64,000 nt of DNA from Paracoccus albicereus (GCF_024359525.1 NZ_JAKZEU010000005.1:124001-188000), one strand, 5' to 3'; shown: positions 49,550 to 59,379, numbered from the stretch's first letter. The notes: a model not told the origin generated them from the letters alone. A program made the numbers and translations.

Positions 49550-49664
49550 ACCGACAGCGTTGGAATAGGAGACACTCGGGACGAGGATGGAGAGGCCGCC
49601 TGGAGAACGGCCGGAGCATGACGGGACAATCCCGTCAAAAGAACTGAACCCAAGGGAGGATTGA

Positions 49665-50642
49665 ATGACCAAGGTAATGTCTAACTTCGCGAAGCTCGCC
49701 GGCGCGGCGGCCATCGGGGTGATGGGTCTTTTCGGGACCGCATCGGCCCAGGACTGGCAGCCGACCAAGCCCGTCGACTTCGTCATCATGGCGGGTGCCG
49801 GCGGCGGCGCCGACCAGATCGCCCGCTTCCTGCAGTCGGTGTCGGAAAAGCTCGACCTGACGAACCGGCCGCTGGTGCCGAACAACAAGGGCGGCGGCTC
49901 GGGCGCGGAAGCCCTGATTGCGCTGAACGGCGCGTCTGATCCGGATCATTCGATCCTCGTGACGCTGAACTCGTTCTTCACCACGCCGCTGCGCCAGCAG
50001 AACCTGAACATCGACATCAACACCTTCACGCCGGTCGCGATGATGGGCGTCGATCCGTTCGTGCTGTGGGTTCACAAGGACAGCGGCATCACCACGTTCG
50101 AGCAGTGGGTCGAGGCGGTGAAGGCAGCCGACGGCGAATATGTCATGGGCGGCACGGGCACCGGGCAGGAAGACAGCCTGGTCATCGGCTACCTGGCGAA
50201 TGAGCTGGGCCTGAAGATCAAGTACATCCCCTATGCGGGCGGTGGCGAAGTGGCCAAGGAACTGGCCGGCAAGCAGGTCATGGCGACGGTGAACAACCCC
50301 GCCGAAGCACGCGGCTTCTACCAGTCGGGCGACGTGATCCCGCTGGTCGCGTTTGCGGCCGAGCGTCTGGAAACCTTCCCCGACGTACCAACGATGACCG
50401 AACTGGGTCACGATTTCGCCTACAACAACCAGCGCGCCGTGGTGGGCGCGCCGGGCATGTCCGAAGAGGCTGCCGCCTATTATCAGAACCTGTTCAAGAC
50501 GATCTACGACAGCGAGGAATGGCAGAGCTACATGACCTCGGAAAGCCTCGCACCGATGTGGCTGAGCCCCGAGGAGCAGAAAGCCTACTGGGCCGAGCAG
50601 ATCGAGCGCCACAAGCAGCTTCTGTCTGAAATCGAGGGCTGA
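49665..50642 (+). CDS. tctC: Tripartite tricarboxylate transporter, substrate-binding protein
   Basis: A 325-residue periplasmic Bug/TctC-type solute receptor. Signal peptide ends at GTASAQ; PVDFVIMAGAGGGADQIARF is the conserved ligand-loop start, and TGTGQEDSLVIGYLANELG follows. Excellent ribosome-binding site (GGGAGGA). These receptors bind carboxylates; oxalate or another small di-/tricarboxylate is a plausible ligand given the locus, but untested. Confidence 0.9.
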   Translation: MTKVMSNFAKLAGAAAIGVMGLFGTASAQDWQPTKPVDFVIMAGAGGGADQIARFLQSVSEKLDLTNRPLVPNNKGGGSGAEALIALNGASDPDHSILVTLNSFFTTPLRQQNLNIDINTFTPVAMMGVDPFVLWVHKDSGITTFEQWVEAVKAADGEYVMGGTGTGQEDSLVIGYLANELGLKIKYIPYAGGGEVAKELAGKQVMATVNNPAEARGFYQSGDVIPLVAFAAERLETFPDVPTMTELGHDFAYNNQRAVVGAPGMSEEAAAYYQNLFKTIYDSEEWQSYMTSESLAPMWLSPEEQKAYWAEQIERHKQLLSEIEG

Positions 50643-50677
50643 AGCCCCGCCACCACCAACCCGGAAGGGAGGCCAAG

Positions 50678-51181
50678 ATGCGTCTTGGAGAAATCGTCAC
50701 GGCGGGCGTGCTGGCCCTCCTCTCCATCTACATGATGTGGAAAAGCACCGAGCTTGATATCGGCTACATCCGTGGAAGTGGTCCGGGGGGTGGTGCCTGG
50801 CCGTTCTGGCTGTCGGCGATCATGCTGCTCTGCTGCATCATGATCGCGATCAACTGGGCAAGGCGGACTTCTCCGCCTTCCCAATCCACCGAACCGGTTC
50901 TGGATGCCGAAGGCCGCAAGATGCTGATCCAGGTCGGCGGCGGGCTTCTGGTGTTCATCGGGCTCGTCGGCTTCATCTCGATGTACGGCGCGATGATGCT
51001 GTTCCTGTTCTACTACCTTTGGTTCCTGGGGCGACACAAACTGTGGCTGTCGCTGCTGATCGCCATCGGTGTGCCCATCCTGTTCTTCTTCTTCTTCGAA
51101 GGATTGATGCGGATCACGCTGCCCAAGGGCATGAGCTTCACCGACCCGTTCTTCAACGTGCTCTACGAGATCATCTACTGA
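50678..51181 (+). CDS. tctB: Tripartite tricarboxylate transporter, small membrane subunit
   Basis: A 167-residue protein with four predicted membrane helices (ITAGVLALLSIYMMW-like start; GAWPFWLSAIMLLCCIMIAI; VGGGLLVFIGLVGFISMYGAMM; LWLSLLIAIGVPILFFFFFEG). TctB pattern, including GPGGGAWPF. Between tctC (35 bp) and tctA (64 bp). Confidence 0.88.
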   Translation: MRLGEIVTAGVLALLSIYMMWKSTELDIGYIRGSGPGGGAWPFWLSAIMLLCCIMIAINWARRTSPPSQSTEPVLDAEGRKMLIQVGGGLLVFIGLVGFISMYGAMMLFLFYYLWFLGRHKLWLSLLIAIGVPILFFFFFEGLMRITLPKGMSFTDPFFNVLYEIIY

Positions 51182-51245
51182 GCCGCACCTGGTCAGTCCG
51201 CGTCAGGGTCCCTGCCCCGACCGGACAGAAAGTGGAAAAGATACG

Positions 51246-52772
51246 ATGGAAATTCTTCAGCTACTGGGGCACGGCCTGGTACTGGCGTTGCAGCCGATCA
51301 ACATCGCGCTGATCATCGCCGGGGTTACGGTCGGCCTGTTCATCGGCGCGATGCCGGGGCTGGGGTCGGTGAACGGGGTCGCGATCCTGCTGCCGATCAC
51401 CTTCCTGGTGCCGCCCGACTCGGCCATCATCTTCCTTGCCGCGATCTATTACGGGGCGATGTATGGGGGCGCGATCTCTTCGATCACGCTGGGTATCCCG
51501 GGTGCCTCGACCGCGGTCGCGACAACCTTCGACGGACGACCATTGGCGCTGAAGGGACGGGCCAGTCTTGCGCTCGTCTCTGCCGCCATCGCGTCCTTCG
51601 TCGGCGGCACGGTGTCGATCATCCTCTTCACCGCCTTCGCGCCGCCGCTCGCGCATGTCGCGCTGAATTTCGGCCCGCCCGAAATCTTCGCGCTGATGCT
51701 GCTGGCCTTCGCCACGTTCGTCGGCCTCGGCGGCGACGACATCCCGAAAACGATCCTGTCGATCTGCCTCGGCCTCGTCTTCGCCGCCGTCGGCTTCGAC
51801 CAGATCTCGGGCGCACCACGTCTGGTGTTCTTCGACATCTCGGGCTTCCTGCACGGCATCAACTTCCTCGTGCTCGCGATCGGCGTCTATGGCATCGGCG
51901 AGATGCTGTGGACCATCGACACGACGCGCGGGAAGATCACCACGACCGAAGCGAAGATCAGCGTTGCGGGCGTCGTCGCCGACACCAAGGAATATGCCCG
52001 TGAAGGCTGGCGGGGCACCACGATCGGGTCGTTCCTCGGCTTCTTCGTCGGCATGCTGCCGGCGGCAGGTGCCACGCCCGGCTCGCTGATGTCCTACGGC
52101 GTCGCGAAGATGCTGGGCAAGGATCCCAGCAGCTACGGCAAGGGCAACCCCGACGGCGTCGCCGCCCCCGAATCGGCCAACAACTCGGCCTCGACGGGCG
52201 CGATGCTGCCGATGCTGACGCTGGGCATCCCCGGCTCTCCCACCACCGCCATCCTTCTTGGCGGGATGGTGATCTGGGGCCTGACACCCGGCCCGCGCCT
52301 GTTCGCGGATCAGCCGGAATTCGTCTGGGGTCTGATCGGCTCGTTCTATGTCTCGAACTTCTTCGCGCTGATCATCAACCTGTCGTTCATTCCGCTCTTC
52401 ATCTGGATGCTGCGGATGCCGTTCACCATCCTCGCACCGCTGATCTTCGTTCTGTCGATCGTGGGCGGTTACGCGGCGACGAACGATATGCACGATGTCT
52501 GGCTGATGCTGATCTTCGGGCTTGGCGCGTTCTTCCTGCGCAAGTTCGACTATCCGCTGGCGCCCGCGGTTCTGGCCATCGTGCTGGGTCCGATCGCCGA
52601 GCCGACGTTGCGCCAGTCGCTGCTTCTGTCGTCGGGTGATCCGATGATCTTCTTCAGCCGCCCGATCGCGGCCGTGACGATGGTGTGCGCGATCATCCTG
52701 ATCCTGCTGCCGCTGTTCAAGATGATCTACGATCGCAGCCGCGGCAAAAGTGCCAAGACCGGCAACGTCTGA
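51246..52772 (+). CDS. tctA: Tripartite tricarboxylate transporter, large membrane subunit
   Basis: A 508-residue DUF112/TctA permease with about twelve helices. The conserved GAMPGLGSVNGVAILLP, YYGAMYGGAISSITLGIPG and the second-half counterpart GMLPAAGATPGSLMSYG with NSASTGAMLPMLTLGIPGSP are clear. It forms the transport channel with TctB and uses TctC-bound carboxylates. A hairpin terminator follows. Confidence 0.93.
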   Translation: MEILQLLGHGLVLALQPINIALIIAGVTVGLFIGAMPGLGSVNGVAILLPITFLVPPDSAIIFLAAIYYGAMYGGAISSITLGIPGASTAVATTFDGRPLALKGRASLALVSAAIASFVGGTVSIILFTAFAPPLAHVALNFGPPEIFALMLLAFATFVGLGGDDIPKTILSICLGLVFAAVGFDQISGAPRLVFFDISGFLHGINFLVLAIGVYGIGEMLWTIDTTRGKITTTEAKISVAGVVADTKEYAREGWRGTTIGSFLGFFVGMLPAAGATPGSLMSYGVAKMLGKDPSSYGKGNPDGVAAPESANNSASTGAMLPMLTLGIPGSPTTAILLGGMVIWGLTPGPRLFADQPEFVWGLIGSFYVSNFFALIINLSFIPLFIWMLRMPFTILAPLIFVLSIVGGYAATNDMHDVWLMLIFGLGAFFLRKFDYPLAPAVLAIVLGPIAEPTLRQSLLLSSGDPMIFFSRPIAAVTMVCAIILILLPLFKMIYDRSRGKSAKTGNV

Positions 52773-52810
52773 GGTCACGTCGATAACGTGCTAACCTAGC
52801 CATGACGGCG

Positions 52811-52840
52811 GGGCGGGTCCTTCGACCCGCCCTTCCAATT
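52811..52840 (+). terminator. Terminator of the usp–tctCBA unit
   Basis: 9-bp stem GGGCGGGTC (52811–52819) / GACCCGCCC (52824–52832) with loop CTTC, followed by TTCCAATTT. It lies 39 bp after the tctA stop and supports starting the next gene at the GTG beyond it. Confidence 0.75.
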
Positions 52841-52855
52841 TCAGGGGGCCTGACC

Positions 52856-54607
52856 GTGACCAAGAAAGCTGATCAGCACGATGCCTGGTCGCCGGGAATC
52901 AGCTCGACCATCCCCGCGCATCTGCGTCCCCAGATCACGCTTTACCGACCCGAAAACTCATCCGTTTCCTATACCGAGGCGAAGGACGCTGCAGATTTCT
53001 GCGGCACCAACGCGCGCGAGATGGTGGCGTTCACCTTCGACCGGCTGGTGACGCACGAGACGCTGATCCGCGTCACCGCCGATCTGCATGTGCCCGACGG
53101 CGACGCCTATGAAGATCTGGGCCTGAACCTGCGTCAGATGGCCGCCAACATCGCCGATAAGCACGTTGCCCCGCATCGTGGCCGCCTGAAGGCAGAGTTC
53201 GATGCGCTGTGCGATCAGATCCGCCACACCATCGAGGCACGGCTGGACCAGAATGTCTTCGCACCCGCCCGGCCTGCAACAGCGACGCCACCGAAGGAAA
53301 CCGGCGGGCTGTTTGGCCGGCTTTTTGGTCGCAAGACCAGCACCGCCCCTGCCCCGCAACCTGCACCGGATGCGGGCCAACCGCGCGACCAATCGGCACT
53401 GTCAGGCTGGCAGACCGAACTGCGCGACCTAGACGAGGGGTTGGAACGTGCCTGTCTGGAAGCGCTGTGTTTCGTCGCAGGCGGCATCATCAAGCGCCGC
53501 GGCAGGTTGCCCGCCGACCGCGACCTGATCGCGCGTCTGGCCACACATCGCGCCTGCAACCGCCACGGCAGTCGGGCCGTGGGCGAGATGATCCAGCCGC
53601 TGATCCGCGAAGCTGCCGAAGCCGGCGAATTTACTCTGTTGCCGCCGCAGGACAGGCCGGTGATCCTGAACGTCAAGGGCGCCTCTGCCTCGGGGAAAAG
53701 CACGCTGCGCAACCTGCAGCGTGAACTGGCCGAGCGGCTTGGCATTCCGTGGCAGGAATTTGCGCTGGTCAGCCCCGATTACTGGCGCAAGCACTTGCTC
53801 GATTACCGTTCACTGGGCGAGGATCACAAATACGCCGCCGTCCTGACCGGGGAAGAGCTGGAGATCATCGACCGCAAGCTGGACGAATACTTCGTTCGCA
53901 AGCAGCAACGTGGCGATGTGCCGCATCTGCTGATCGACCGCTTCCGTTTCGACAGCTTCGTGTCCACCGCGCAGGGCGAAGACGTGGGCAACCTGCTCAG
54001 CCGCTTCGGCGATCGGGTCTATATCTTCGTGATGATCACCCCGCCGGCCGAGACGGTCGAACGCGCCTGGAAGCGCGGGCTGACGACCGGTCGTTTCAAG
54101 GCGGTGGACGACCTTCTCTACCACAACATCGAGGCTTACACGGGTATTCCAAACCTGTTCTTCACCTGGATCAACAAGACCCAGCAGAAGGTGCATTTCG
54201 AGTTCCTGGACAACGGCGTCGCGCTTGGCGAACGGCCACGCACGCTTGCCTTCGGCTGGAACGGCCGGCTTGTGGTGCTGGACGCCGAGGGGCTGCGCAA
54301 TCTGGACCGCTACCGGCACGTAAATGTCGATGCGACGCGTCCCGAAGACGTGCTGCAATCACCGCCTGAGAAAGCCGGCGATTTCCTGCGCGAATGTCTC
54401 GACAAGGTGGCAGAGGTCTCTTTTCTCGATGCCGAAGGAAAGGCGGTTGCGGCAGAGGTCAGGGATGGACGCTGCACCTACGCGACCGAGGGGGCGGCAG
54501 AACGGTTGAACCTGGGGCTGACCTGCCCGGAGGGTGGGGAACCTCCGCCTTTCGATGCCAAGGATGAACGCTTTCATACTCTGGGTGCCTGGCCTGGCGA
54601 TCCCTGA
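52856..54607 (+). CDS. P-loop NTPase/kinase-like protein with zeta-toxin-like core
   Basis: A 583-residue protein of unclear function. Its N-terminal ~230 residues are helical, with a Pro/Ala-rich hinge and GLFGRLFGRK. The core has a Walker A motif GASASGKST (275–283), then VSPDYWRKHLLDYRSLGEDHKYA, a DRFRFDSF stretch and VYIFVMITPPAETVERAWKRG, the layout of a zeta-toxin-like or nucleoside-kinase-like P-loop enzyme (here with a substrate-binding DYWRK loop). I chose the GTG at 52856 because AGGGGG precedes it and the upstream ATG at 52802 lies within the terminator region. No antitoxin gene is adjacent. Confidence 0.6.
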   Translation: MTKKADQHDAWSPGISSTIPAHLRPQITLYRPENSSVSYTEAKDAADFCGTNAREMVAFTFDRLVTHETLIRVTADLHVPDGDAYEDLGLNLRQMAANIADKHVAPHRGRLKAEFDALCDQIRHTIEARLDQNVFAPARPATATPPKETGGLFGRLFGRKTSTAPAPQPAPDAGQPRDQSALSGWQTELRDLDEGLERACLEALCFVAGGIIKRRGRLPADRDLIARLATHRACNRHGSRAVGEMIQPLIREAAEAGEFTLLPPQDRPVILNVKGASASGKSTLRNLQRELAERLGIPWQEFALVSPDYWRKHLLDYRSLGEDHKYAAVLTGEELEIIDRKLDEYFVRKQQRGDVPHLLIDRFRFDSFVSTAQGEDVGNLLSRFGDRVYIFVMITPPAETVERAWKRGLTTGRFKAVDDLLYHNIEAYTGIPNLFFTWINKTQQKVHFEFLDNGVALGERPRTLAFGWNGRLVVLDAEGLRNLDRYRHVNVDATRPEDVLQSPPEKAGDFLRECLDKVAEVSFLDAEGKAVAAEVRDGRCTYATEGAAERLNLGLTCPEGGEPPPFDAKDERFHTLGAWPGDP

Positions 54608-54700
54608 CACTTATCGAAAACCGCAACTGTCTGGCCCAACTTTTCAATCGCCCGCGCGAAAAGATTATGCGACAGTCTGCGCGCAAGGGGAATCGACACG

Positions 54701-55477
54701 ATGGCGCAGGTTCTGATGCGCCCCTGGGGGGCCATGCATGTACGATTCGATGGGCCCGAGGATGGACCGTCGCTGGTCTTTGCCAATTCCCTCGGCACGG
54801 ACTTTCGCATCTGGGACGCTGTGGTGCAGCAGCTTCCCGAATGGCGGATCGGACGCTTCGACAAGCCCGGCCACGGGTTGTCCGACCGCGCGCCGATCAC
54901 GAGCATAGACAGCATGGCCGACGATGCCGCCGCGCTGATCGAGGTGATGGGCGGGCGCGCAGCCTTTGTGGGATTGTCCATCGGTGGGCTGATCGGCCTG
55001 TCGCTTGCCTCGCGCCATGCTGAATGCGTCTCATCACTGGTCCTGTCGAACACCGCCGCCAAGATCGGCACGACGGACAGCTGGCAAACACGGATCGACA
55101 CCGTCGAGCAGGACGGACTGCCGTCCATTGCCGACGGCGTGTTGGAAAAGTGGTTTTCCCCCGCTTTCCAGGCCAGCGACGATATCGCCCCGTGGCGTAA
55201 CATGCTGACCCGCACCGATCCGCAAGGCTACGCTGACGCCTGCCGCGCGATTGCCGACGCAGACCTGCGCAACGCGGCGCCGGGACTGGACCTGCCGGTC
55301 ATGGCCATCGCAGGCAGTCTCGACGGCTCGACGCCGCCCGATCTAGTCCGTGAAACGGCCGCAATGATCCCCGGCTCCCGTTTCGAGATGATCGAGGGCG
55401 TGGGGCACATCCCCTGCGTCGAAACGCCCGACCAATACGCGACCCTGCTGCGCAATTTTCTGGAGACGACACGATGA
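54701..55477 (+). CDS. pcaD: 3-Oxoadipate enol-lactonase
   Basis: A 258-residue alpha/beta hydrolase opening the enol-lactone to 3-oxoadipate. Nucleophile S93 is in FVGLSIGGLIGL; FANSLGTDFRIWD and RFDKPGHGLS are family stretches, and the His is in EGVGHIPCVETPD. First gene of the pca operon; pcaC overlaps its stop by four bases. Confidence 0.93.
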   Translation: MAQVLMRPWGAMHVRFDGPEDGPSLVFANSLGTDFRIWDAVVQQLPEWRIGRFDKPGHGLSDRAPITSIDSMADDAAALIEVMGGRAAFVGLSIGGLIGLSLASRHAECVSSLVLSNTAAKIGTTDSWQTRIDTVEQDGLPSIADGVLEKWFSPAFQASDDIAPWRNMLTRTDPQGYADACRAIADADLRNAAPGLDLPVMAIAGSLDGSTPPDLVRETAAMIPGSRFEMIEGVGHIPCVETPDQYATLLRNFLETTR

Positions 55478-55854
55478 CCGACCGCCACGCCACCGGCATG
55501 AAGGTGCGCCGCGAAGTGCTGGGTGACGCCCATGTCGATCGCGCCGAAGCGGCCAAGACCGACCTCGACACCGCGTTCCAGTCATTGATCACGGAAGGCG
55601 CGTGGGGCACGGTCTGGGCCAGCGACGCGATCAGCCGGCGCGAGCATTCGATGCTGACGCTCGCCTTGCTGGCCGCGACCGGCAATTTCGAGGAAATTCC
55701 GATGCATATCCGCGCCACCGCCCGCACGGGGGCCAGCAAGCAGGATGTGCTGGAAGCGTTCCAGCATGTCGCAATCTATGCGGGCGTACCGCGCGCGAAC
55801 CACGCCCTGAAACTGGCGCGCGAAACCTATGCCGAAATGGAGGCTGCACGATGA
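55474..55854 (+). CDS. pcaC: 4-Carboxymuconolactone decarboxylase
   Basis: A 126-residue CMD-family protein. [20 protein letters not shown] and [29 protein letters not shown] (named for the HIRATARTG core) are characteristic. Converts 4-carboxymuconolactone to the enol-lactone. Starts inside the pcaD stop and ends overlapping the pcaH ATG (ATGA), so it is coupled to both. Confidence 0.93.
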   Translation: MTDRHATGMKVRREVLGDAHVDRAEAAKTDLDTAFQSLITEGAWGTVWASDAISRREHSMLTLALLAATGNFEEIPMHIRATARTGASKQDVLEAFQHVAIYAGVPRANHALKLARETYAEMEAAR

Positions 55855-56576
55855 ACGACGGTGAATTCTACCAGCGCGACCGTCGCCTGCATCCGCCGGC
55901 GCTGACTCCGGATTACAAGACCTCTGTGGCGCGCAGTCCGCGTTTCGCGGCGATCTCGCTGCAGCAATCGGCAAGCGAGATGACCGGCCCGACCTTCGGC
56001 CACGGCGATCTGGGCCCGCTGGACAACGACCTGCTGATGAACTTCGCGAAGGATGGCGAGGCGCCGGTGGGTGAGCGGATCATCGTCCACGGCCGCGTGC
56101 TGGATGAAAATGCGCGTCCCGTGCCGAACACGCTGGTAGAGATCTGGCAGGCCAACGCCTCCGGGCGTTACCGGCACAAGAAAGACACCTACCTTGGCTC
56201 GCTCGACCCCAATTTCGGCGGTTGCGGGCGCACCATCACGGATGCCGAAGGACGCTATCACTTCCGCACGGTGAAGCCAGGCGCCTATCCTTGGCGCAAC
56301 TGGGTCAACAATTGGCGTCCCGCGCATATCCACGTGTCGGTTTTCGGTCACGCCTTCTGCCAACGGCTGATCACCCAGCTTTATTTCGAGGGCGACCCGC
56401 TGATCCCGAAATGTCCGATCGTGGCCACCATTCCGGACCCGGATGCGATCGAGCAACTGACCGCGACGCTGGACCTGAACGCGACGATCCCGCTGGACAG
56501 CATCGCCTACAAGTTCGACATCGTGCTGAGGGGACGGCGGTCGACCTATTTCGAAAACCGGCCCGAGGGGAACTGA
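55851..56576 (+). CDS. pcaH: Protocatechuate 3,4-dioxygenase beta subunit
   Basis: A 241-residue non-heme Fe(III) intradiol dioxygenase subunit that carries the iron. Iron ligands are visible at Y107, Y146, H159 and H161 ([22 protein letters not shown]), the spacing of the Pseudomonas enzyme. It cleaves protocatechuate to 3-carboxy-cis,cis-muconate. Overlaps pcaC by four bases; pcaG follows immediately. Confidence 0.95.
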   Translation: MNDGEFYQRDRRLHPPALTPDYKTSVARSPRFAAISLQQSASEMTGPTFGHGDLGPLDNDLLMNFAKDGEAPVGERIIVHGRVLDENARPVPNTLVEIWQANASGRYRHKKDTYLGSLDPNFGGCGRTITDAEGRYHFRTVKPGAYPWRNWVNNWRPAHIHVSVFGHAFCQRLITQLYFEGDPLIPKCPIVATIPDPDAIEQLTATLDLNATIPLDSIAYKFDIVLRGRRSTYFENRPEGN

Positions 56577-56578
56577 GC

Positions 56579-57196
56579 ATGCCGCAAAAGCTGCATTATC
56601 TGCGTGAATCCGCCTCTCAGACCGCGGGCCCATACGTCCATATCGGGCTTGCGCCGGGGGCTGCGGGTTTTGACATCTTCGAACAGGAGCTGGGCCGCGA
56701 CATCGCCGGCCCGAATGCCGAGGGTGAGCGCATCCGGGTCGAGGGACTGGTCATCGACGGCACCGGCCACCCGGTCAAGGATGTGTTGCTGGAAGTCTGG
56801 CAGGCCAACGCGGCGGGGACCTATCCTGACACGGAAGGAAAGGGCGTCGAGGACGGCTTTCGGGGCTGGGGCCGGGTCATCACCGATTTCGCGACCGGCG
56901 AATGGAGTTTCGACACGGTGAAACCCGGTGCGGTCATGGGACGTCATGGCCGGATGATGGCGCCGCACCTGAATTTCTGGATCGTCGCGCGCGGGATCAA
57001 TATCGGGCTGAGCACGCGGATGTATTTCGGCGACGAAGATCAGGCCAATGCCGAGGACCCGGTCCTCAACCTGATCGAATGGGAAGGCCGCCGCACCACG
57101 ATCATCGCCCCGCGTCAGGACCGCGAAGGCACGCCCGTCTACCGGTTCGAGATCCGCCTTCAGGGCGAGAACGAAACCGTCTTCTTCGATATCTGA
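56579..57196 (+). CDS. pcaG: Protocatechuate 3,4-dioxygenase alpha subunit
   Basis: A 205-residue dioxygenase alpha subunit. RESASQTAGPYVHIGLAPG opens it; DVLLEVWQANAAGTY and PHLNFWIVARGINIGLSTRMYF follow. It lacks the iron-ligand pattern of PcaH, as expected. It starts 2 bp after the pcaH stop. Confidence 0.94.
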   Translation: MPQKLHYLRESASQTAGPYVHIGLAPGAAGFDIFEQELGRDIAGPNAEGERIRVEGLVIDGTGHPVKDVLLEVWQANAAGTYPDTEGKGVEDGFRGWGRVITDFATGEWSFDTVKPGAVMGRHGRMMAPHLNFWIVARGINIGLSTRMYFGDEDQANAEDPVLNLIEWEGRRTTIIAPRQDREGTPVYRFEIRLQGENETVFFDI

Positions 57197-57204
57197 GGCC
57201 GACC

Positions 57205-58038
57205 ATGTCCAACCCCTGCATCATCTGCGTCGCGATCACCGGCAGCTTGCCGACCAAGGAAAACAACCCAGCGGTCCCGATCACCGTCGCCGAGCAGATC
57301 GAGTCGACCCAGGAAGCGATGGAAGCCGGCGCCAGTATCGCCCATTGCCACGTCCGCGACGAGGACGGGAAGCCGACCAGCGATCCCGACCGCTTCGCCG
57401 CACTGAAGGAGGGGCTGGAAAAGCATTGCCCCGGCCTAATCGTGCAGCTTTCGACCGGGGGACGATCCGGCGCGGGGCAGGCACGCGGCGGGATGCTGTC
57501 GCTGTCGCCCGACATGGCGAGCCTGTCGGTCGGTTCGAACAACTTCCCCACGCGAGTCTATGAAAACCCGCCGGATCTGGTCGATTGGCTGGCCTCGGAA
57601 ATGGTCAAGCATGACGTGAAACCCGAGATCGAAGCTTTTGATCTGTCGCACATCTTCCAGGCCGCCAAGATGCACGCGGACGGCCGGATCAAGGCCACAC
57701 CCTACGTTCAGTTCGTGATGGGCGTGAAGAACGCGATGCCGGTCGACCGCGAGGTCTTCGACTTCTATATCCACACCGTCCATCGGCTCTTCGGTAACGA
57801 TACGCCTTGGTGCGCGGCGGGGATCGGCGCCAACCAGATCGTCGTCAACGAATGGGCCGTGTCATCCGGCGGCCACGCACGCACCGGGCTGGAAGACAAT
57901 GTACGGCTGGATCGTGACACGCTCGCGCCCTCGAACGCCGCCTTGGTCAAGCGCGTCGTCGAACTGTGCGAGACCTACGAGCGGCCCGTCGCGACCCCGA
58001 CCGAGGCACGCCGGATCCTCGGTCTACGGGCGGCATGA
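57205..58038 (+). CDS. Beta-keto-acid cleavage enzyme (BKACE/DUF849)
   Basis: A 277-residue zinc enzyme of the 3-keto-5-aminohexanoate cleavage enzyme family. The metal stretch is AHCHVRDEDG (H47, H49), with EAFDLSHIF and VVNEWAVSSGGHARTGLED further on. BKACE enzymes swap the acyl group of a beta-keto acid with acetyl-CoA. In a pca operon this suggests 3-oxoadipate plus acetyl-CoA giving succinyl-CoA and acetoacetate. Between pcaG and pcaB; overlaps the pcaB ATG by four bases. Confidence 0.85.
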   Translation: MSNPCIICVAITGSLPTKENNPAVPITVAEQIESTQEAMEAGASIAHCHVRDEDGKPTSDPDRFAALKEGLEKHCPGLIVQLSTGGRSGAGQARGGMLSLSPDMASLSVGSNNFPTRVYENPPDLVDWLASEMVKHDVKPEIEAFDLSHIFQAAKMHADGRIKATPYVQFVMGVKNAMPVDREVFDFYIHTVHRLFGNDTPWCAAGIGANQIVVNEWAVSSGGHARTGLEDNVRLDRDTLAPSNAALVKRVVELCETYERPVATPTEARRILGLRAA

Positions 58039-59348
58039 ATCTCGCCGACGCCATCCTCGGCGATCCCGAGACGCTGGCGCTGATCGACGGCGATGCGCAG
58101 ATCAGGGCGATGCTGCAGGTCGAGGTGGCGCTCGCAACAGCGCAGGCACGTTTGGGGATGATACCGGACGACGCGGCTCGCGCGATCGCCGCCGCTGCGC
58201 AGGGTCTGATCCCCGACCCTGATGAGATGCGGAAAGGTACCGCCTCAGCGGGGATCGCCGCGCAGCCGGTGGTGAATGCGCTGAAGTCCGCCTGCCCCGA
58301 TCATGCCGGTCACGTGCATTTCGGCGCAACCTCGCAGGATATCGTCGACAGCGCGCTGGTCCTGGCGCTGCGCGAGGCGCTGACCCTTCTGGCCGCGCGG
58401 CTGCAAGCCGTGACCGACACATTGGATAGGCGAGCCGACGATTTTGCCGACCAGGCGATCCCCGCACGTACTCGGTTTCAGAACGCGATGCCCACGACGC
58501 TTGGCGCCAAGATCGCCGTCTGGCGCGCGCCACTGGTTCGCGACAGTGAGCGTCTGGAAGAACTGCGCCCACGGCTGCTGGTCCTGTCCCTGCACGGCGC
58601 CGCGGGGACCTCGGCCGCGTTTGGCGAGAATGGTCCGGCGCTTCGCAAGGCTCTCGCTGACAATCTGGGCCTGACAGCGCCCGATCTGCCGTGGCATGCC
58701 ACGCGTGACACGATGGTCGAACTCGGGAATTGGCTGGCGCTGGTGACGGGCAGCCTTGGGAAGATGGGGGCCGACCTGATCCTGATGGGTCAGTCGGGCA
58801 TCGGTGAGGTCATGGCCGGCGCGGGCGGCGCCTCGTCCACCATGCCGCAAAAGGCCAATCCCGTCGCCGCCGAAGCGCTGGTCAGCATCGCACGCCTGAA
58901 CGCAGGCGCCATCGGCACGCTGCATCAGGCGATGATCCACGCGCAGGAACGCGATGGTTCGGCGCTGGCGATCGAGTGGGCTGTCTTGCCCGACATGCTG
59001 GTCCGCACCGGCGCGGCCCTGCGGCTTGCGCAGGATCTGGTCGAAACACTGCGCCCGAACGCAGACTTGATCGAGGCGAGCTTCGCGACCGATCGCGGCA
59101 TGATGATGGCCGAGGCAGCAGGATTCGCGCTGGCCCGGGAGATGCCGCGCAAGGACGCATTGGCACTGGTCGCGCGGGCGTTGCGGGCTGTCGCCGAGGG
59201 TGCGGCTGCGACGCTTCCCGATGCGCTGGACGATATCGCCCCGAGGGACGGCGGCTGGAGCGCCTTTCTGACCCCTGACCACACCTGGGGCGAAGCGGCA
59301 GCCATGGCGCGGTCTGGCGCCGACAAAGGCAACGCCCCCACGACGTAG
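58035..59348 (+). CDS. pcaB: 3-Carboxy-cis,cis-muconate cycloisomerase
   Basis: A 437-residue member of the fumarase/aspartase superfamily, with the signature GASSTMPQKANPVAAE and HFGATSQDIVDSALVL. Forms 4-carboxymuconolactone. The ATG at 58035 overlaps the BKACE stop (ATGA). Slightly longer C-terminus than PcaB minimal forms; nothing else unusual. Confidence 0.93.
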   Translation: MNLADAILGDPETLALIDGDAQIRAMLQVEVALATAQARLGMIPDDAARAIAAAAQGLIPDPDEMRKGTASAGIAAQPVVNALKSACPDHAGHVHFGATSQDIVDSALVLALREALTLLAARLQAVTDTLDRRADDFADQAIPARTRFQNAMPTTLGAKIAVWRAPLVRDSERLEELRPRLLVLSLHGAAGTSAAFGENGPALRKALADNLGLTAPDLPWHATRDTMVELGNWLALVTGSLGKMGADLILMGQSGIGEVMAGAGGASSTMPQKANPVAAEALVSIARLNAGAIGTLHQAMIHAQERDGSALAIEWAVLPDMLVRTGAALRLAQDLVETLRPNADLIEASFATDRGMMMAEAAGFALAREMPRKDALALVARALRAVAEGAAATLPDALDDIAPRDGGWSAFLTPDHTWGEAAAMARSGADKGNAPTT

Positions 59349-59379
59349 CCCCGTGGAAACCTGCAAGCAAACTGCGATA

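Noticed and set aside
52802..52855. Upstream ATG extending the P-loop protein by 18 codons
   Set aside because: The segment forms the tctA terminator hairpin; a GTG with AGGGGG ahead of it starts right after it.
53678..53704. Toxin–antitoxin call for the zeta-like P-loop gene
   Set aside because: No small antitoxin gene is adjacent, and the protein is far longer than zeta toxins.
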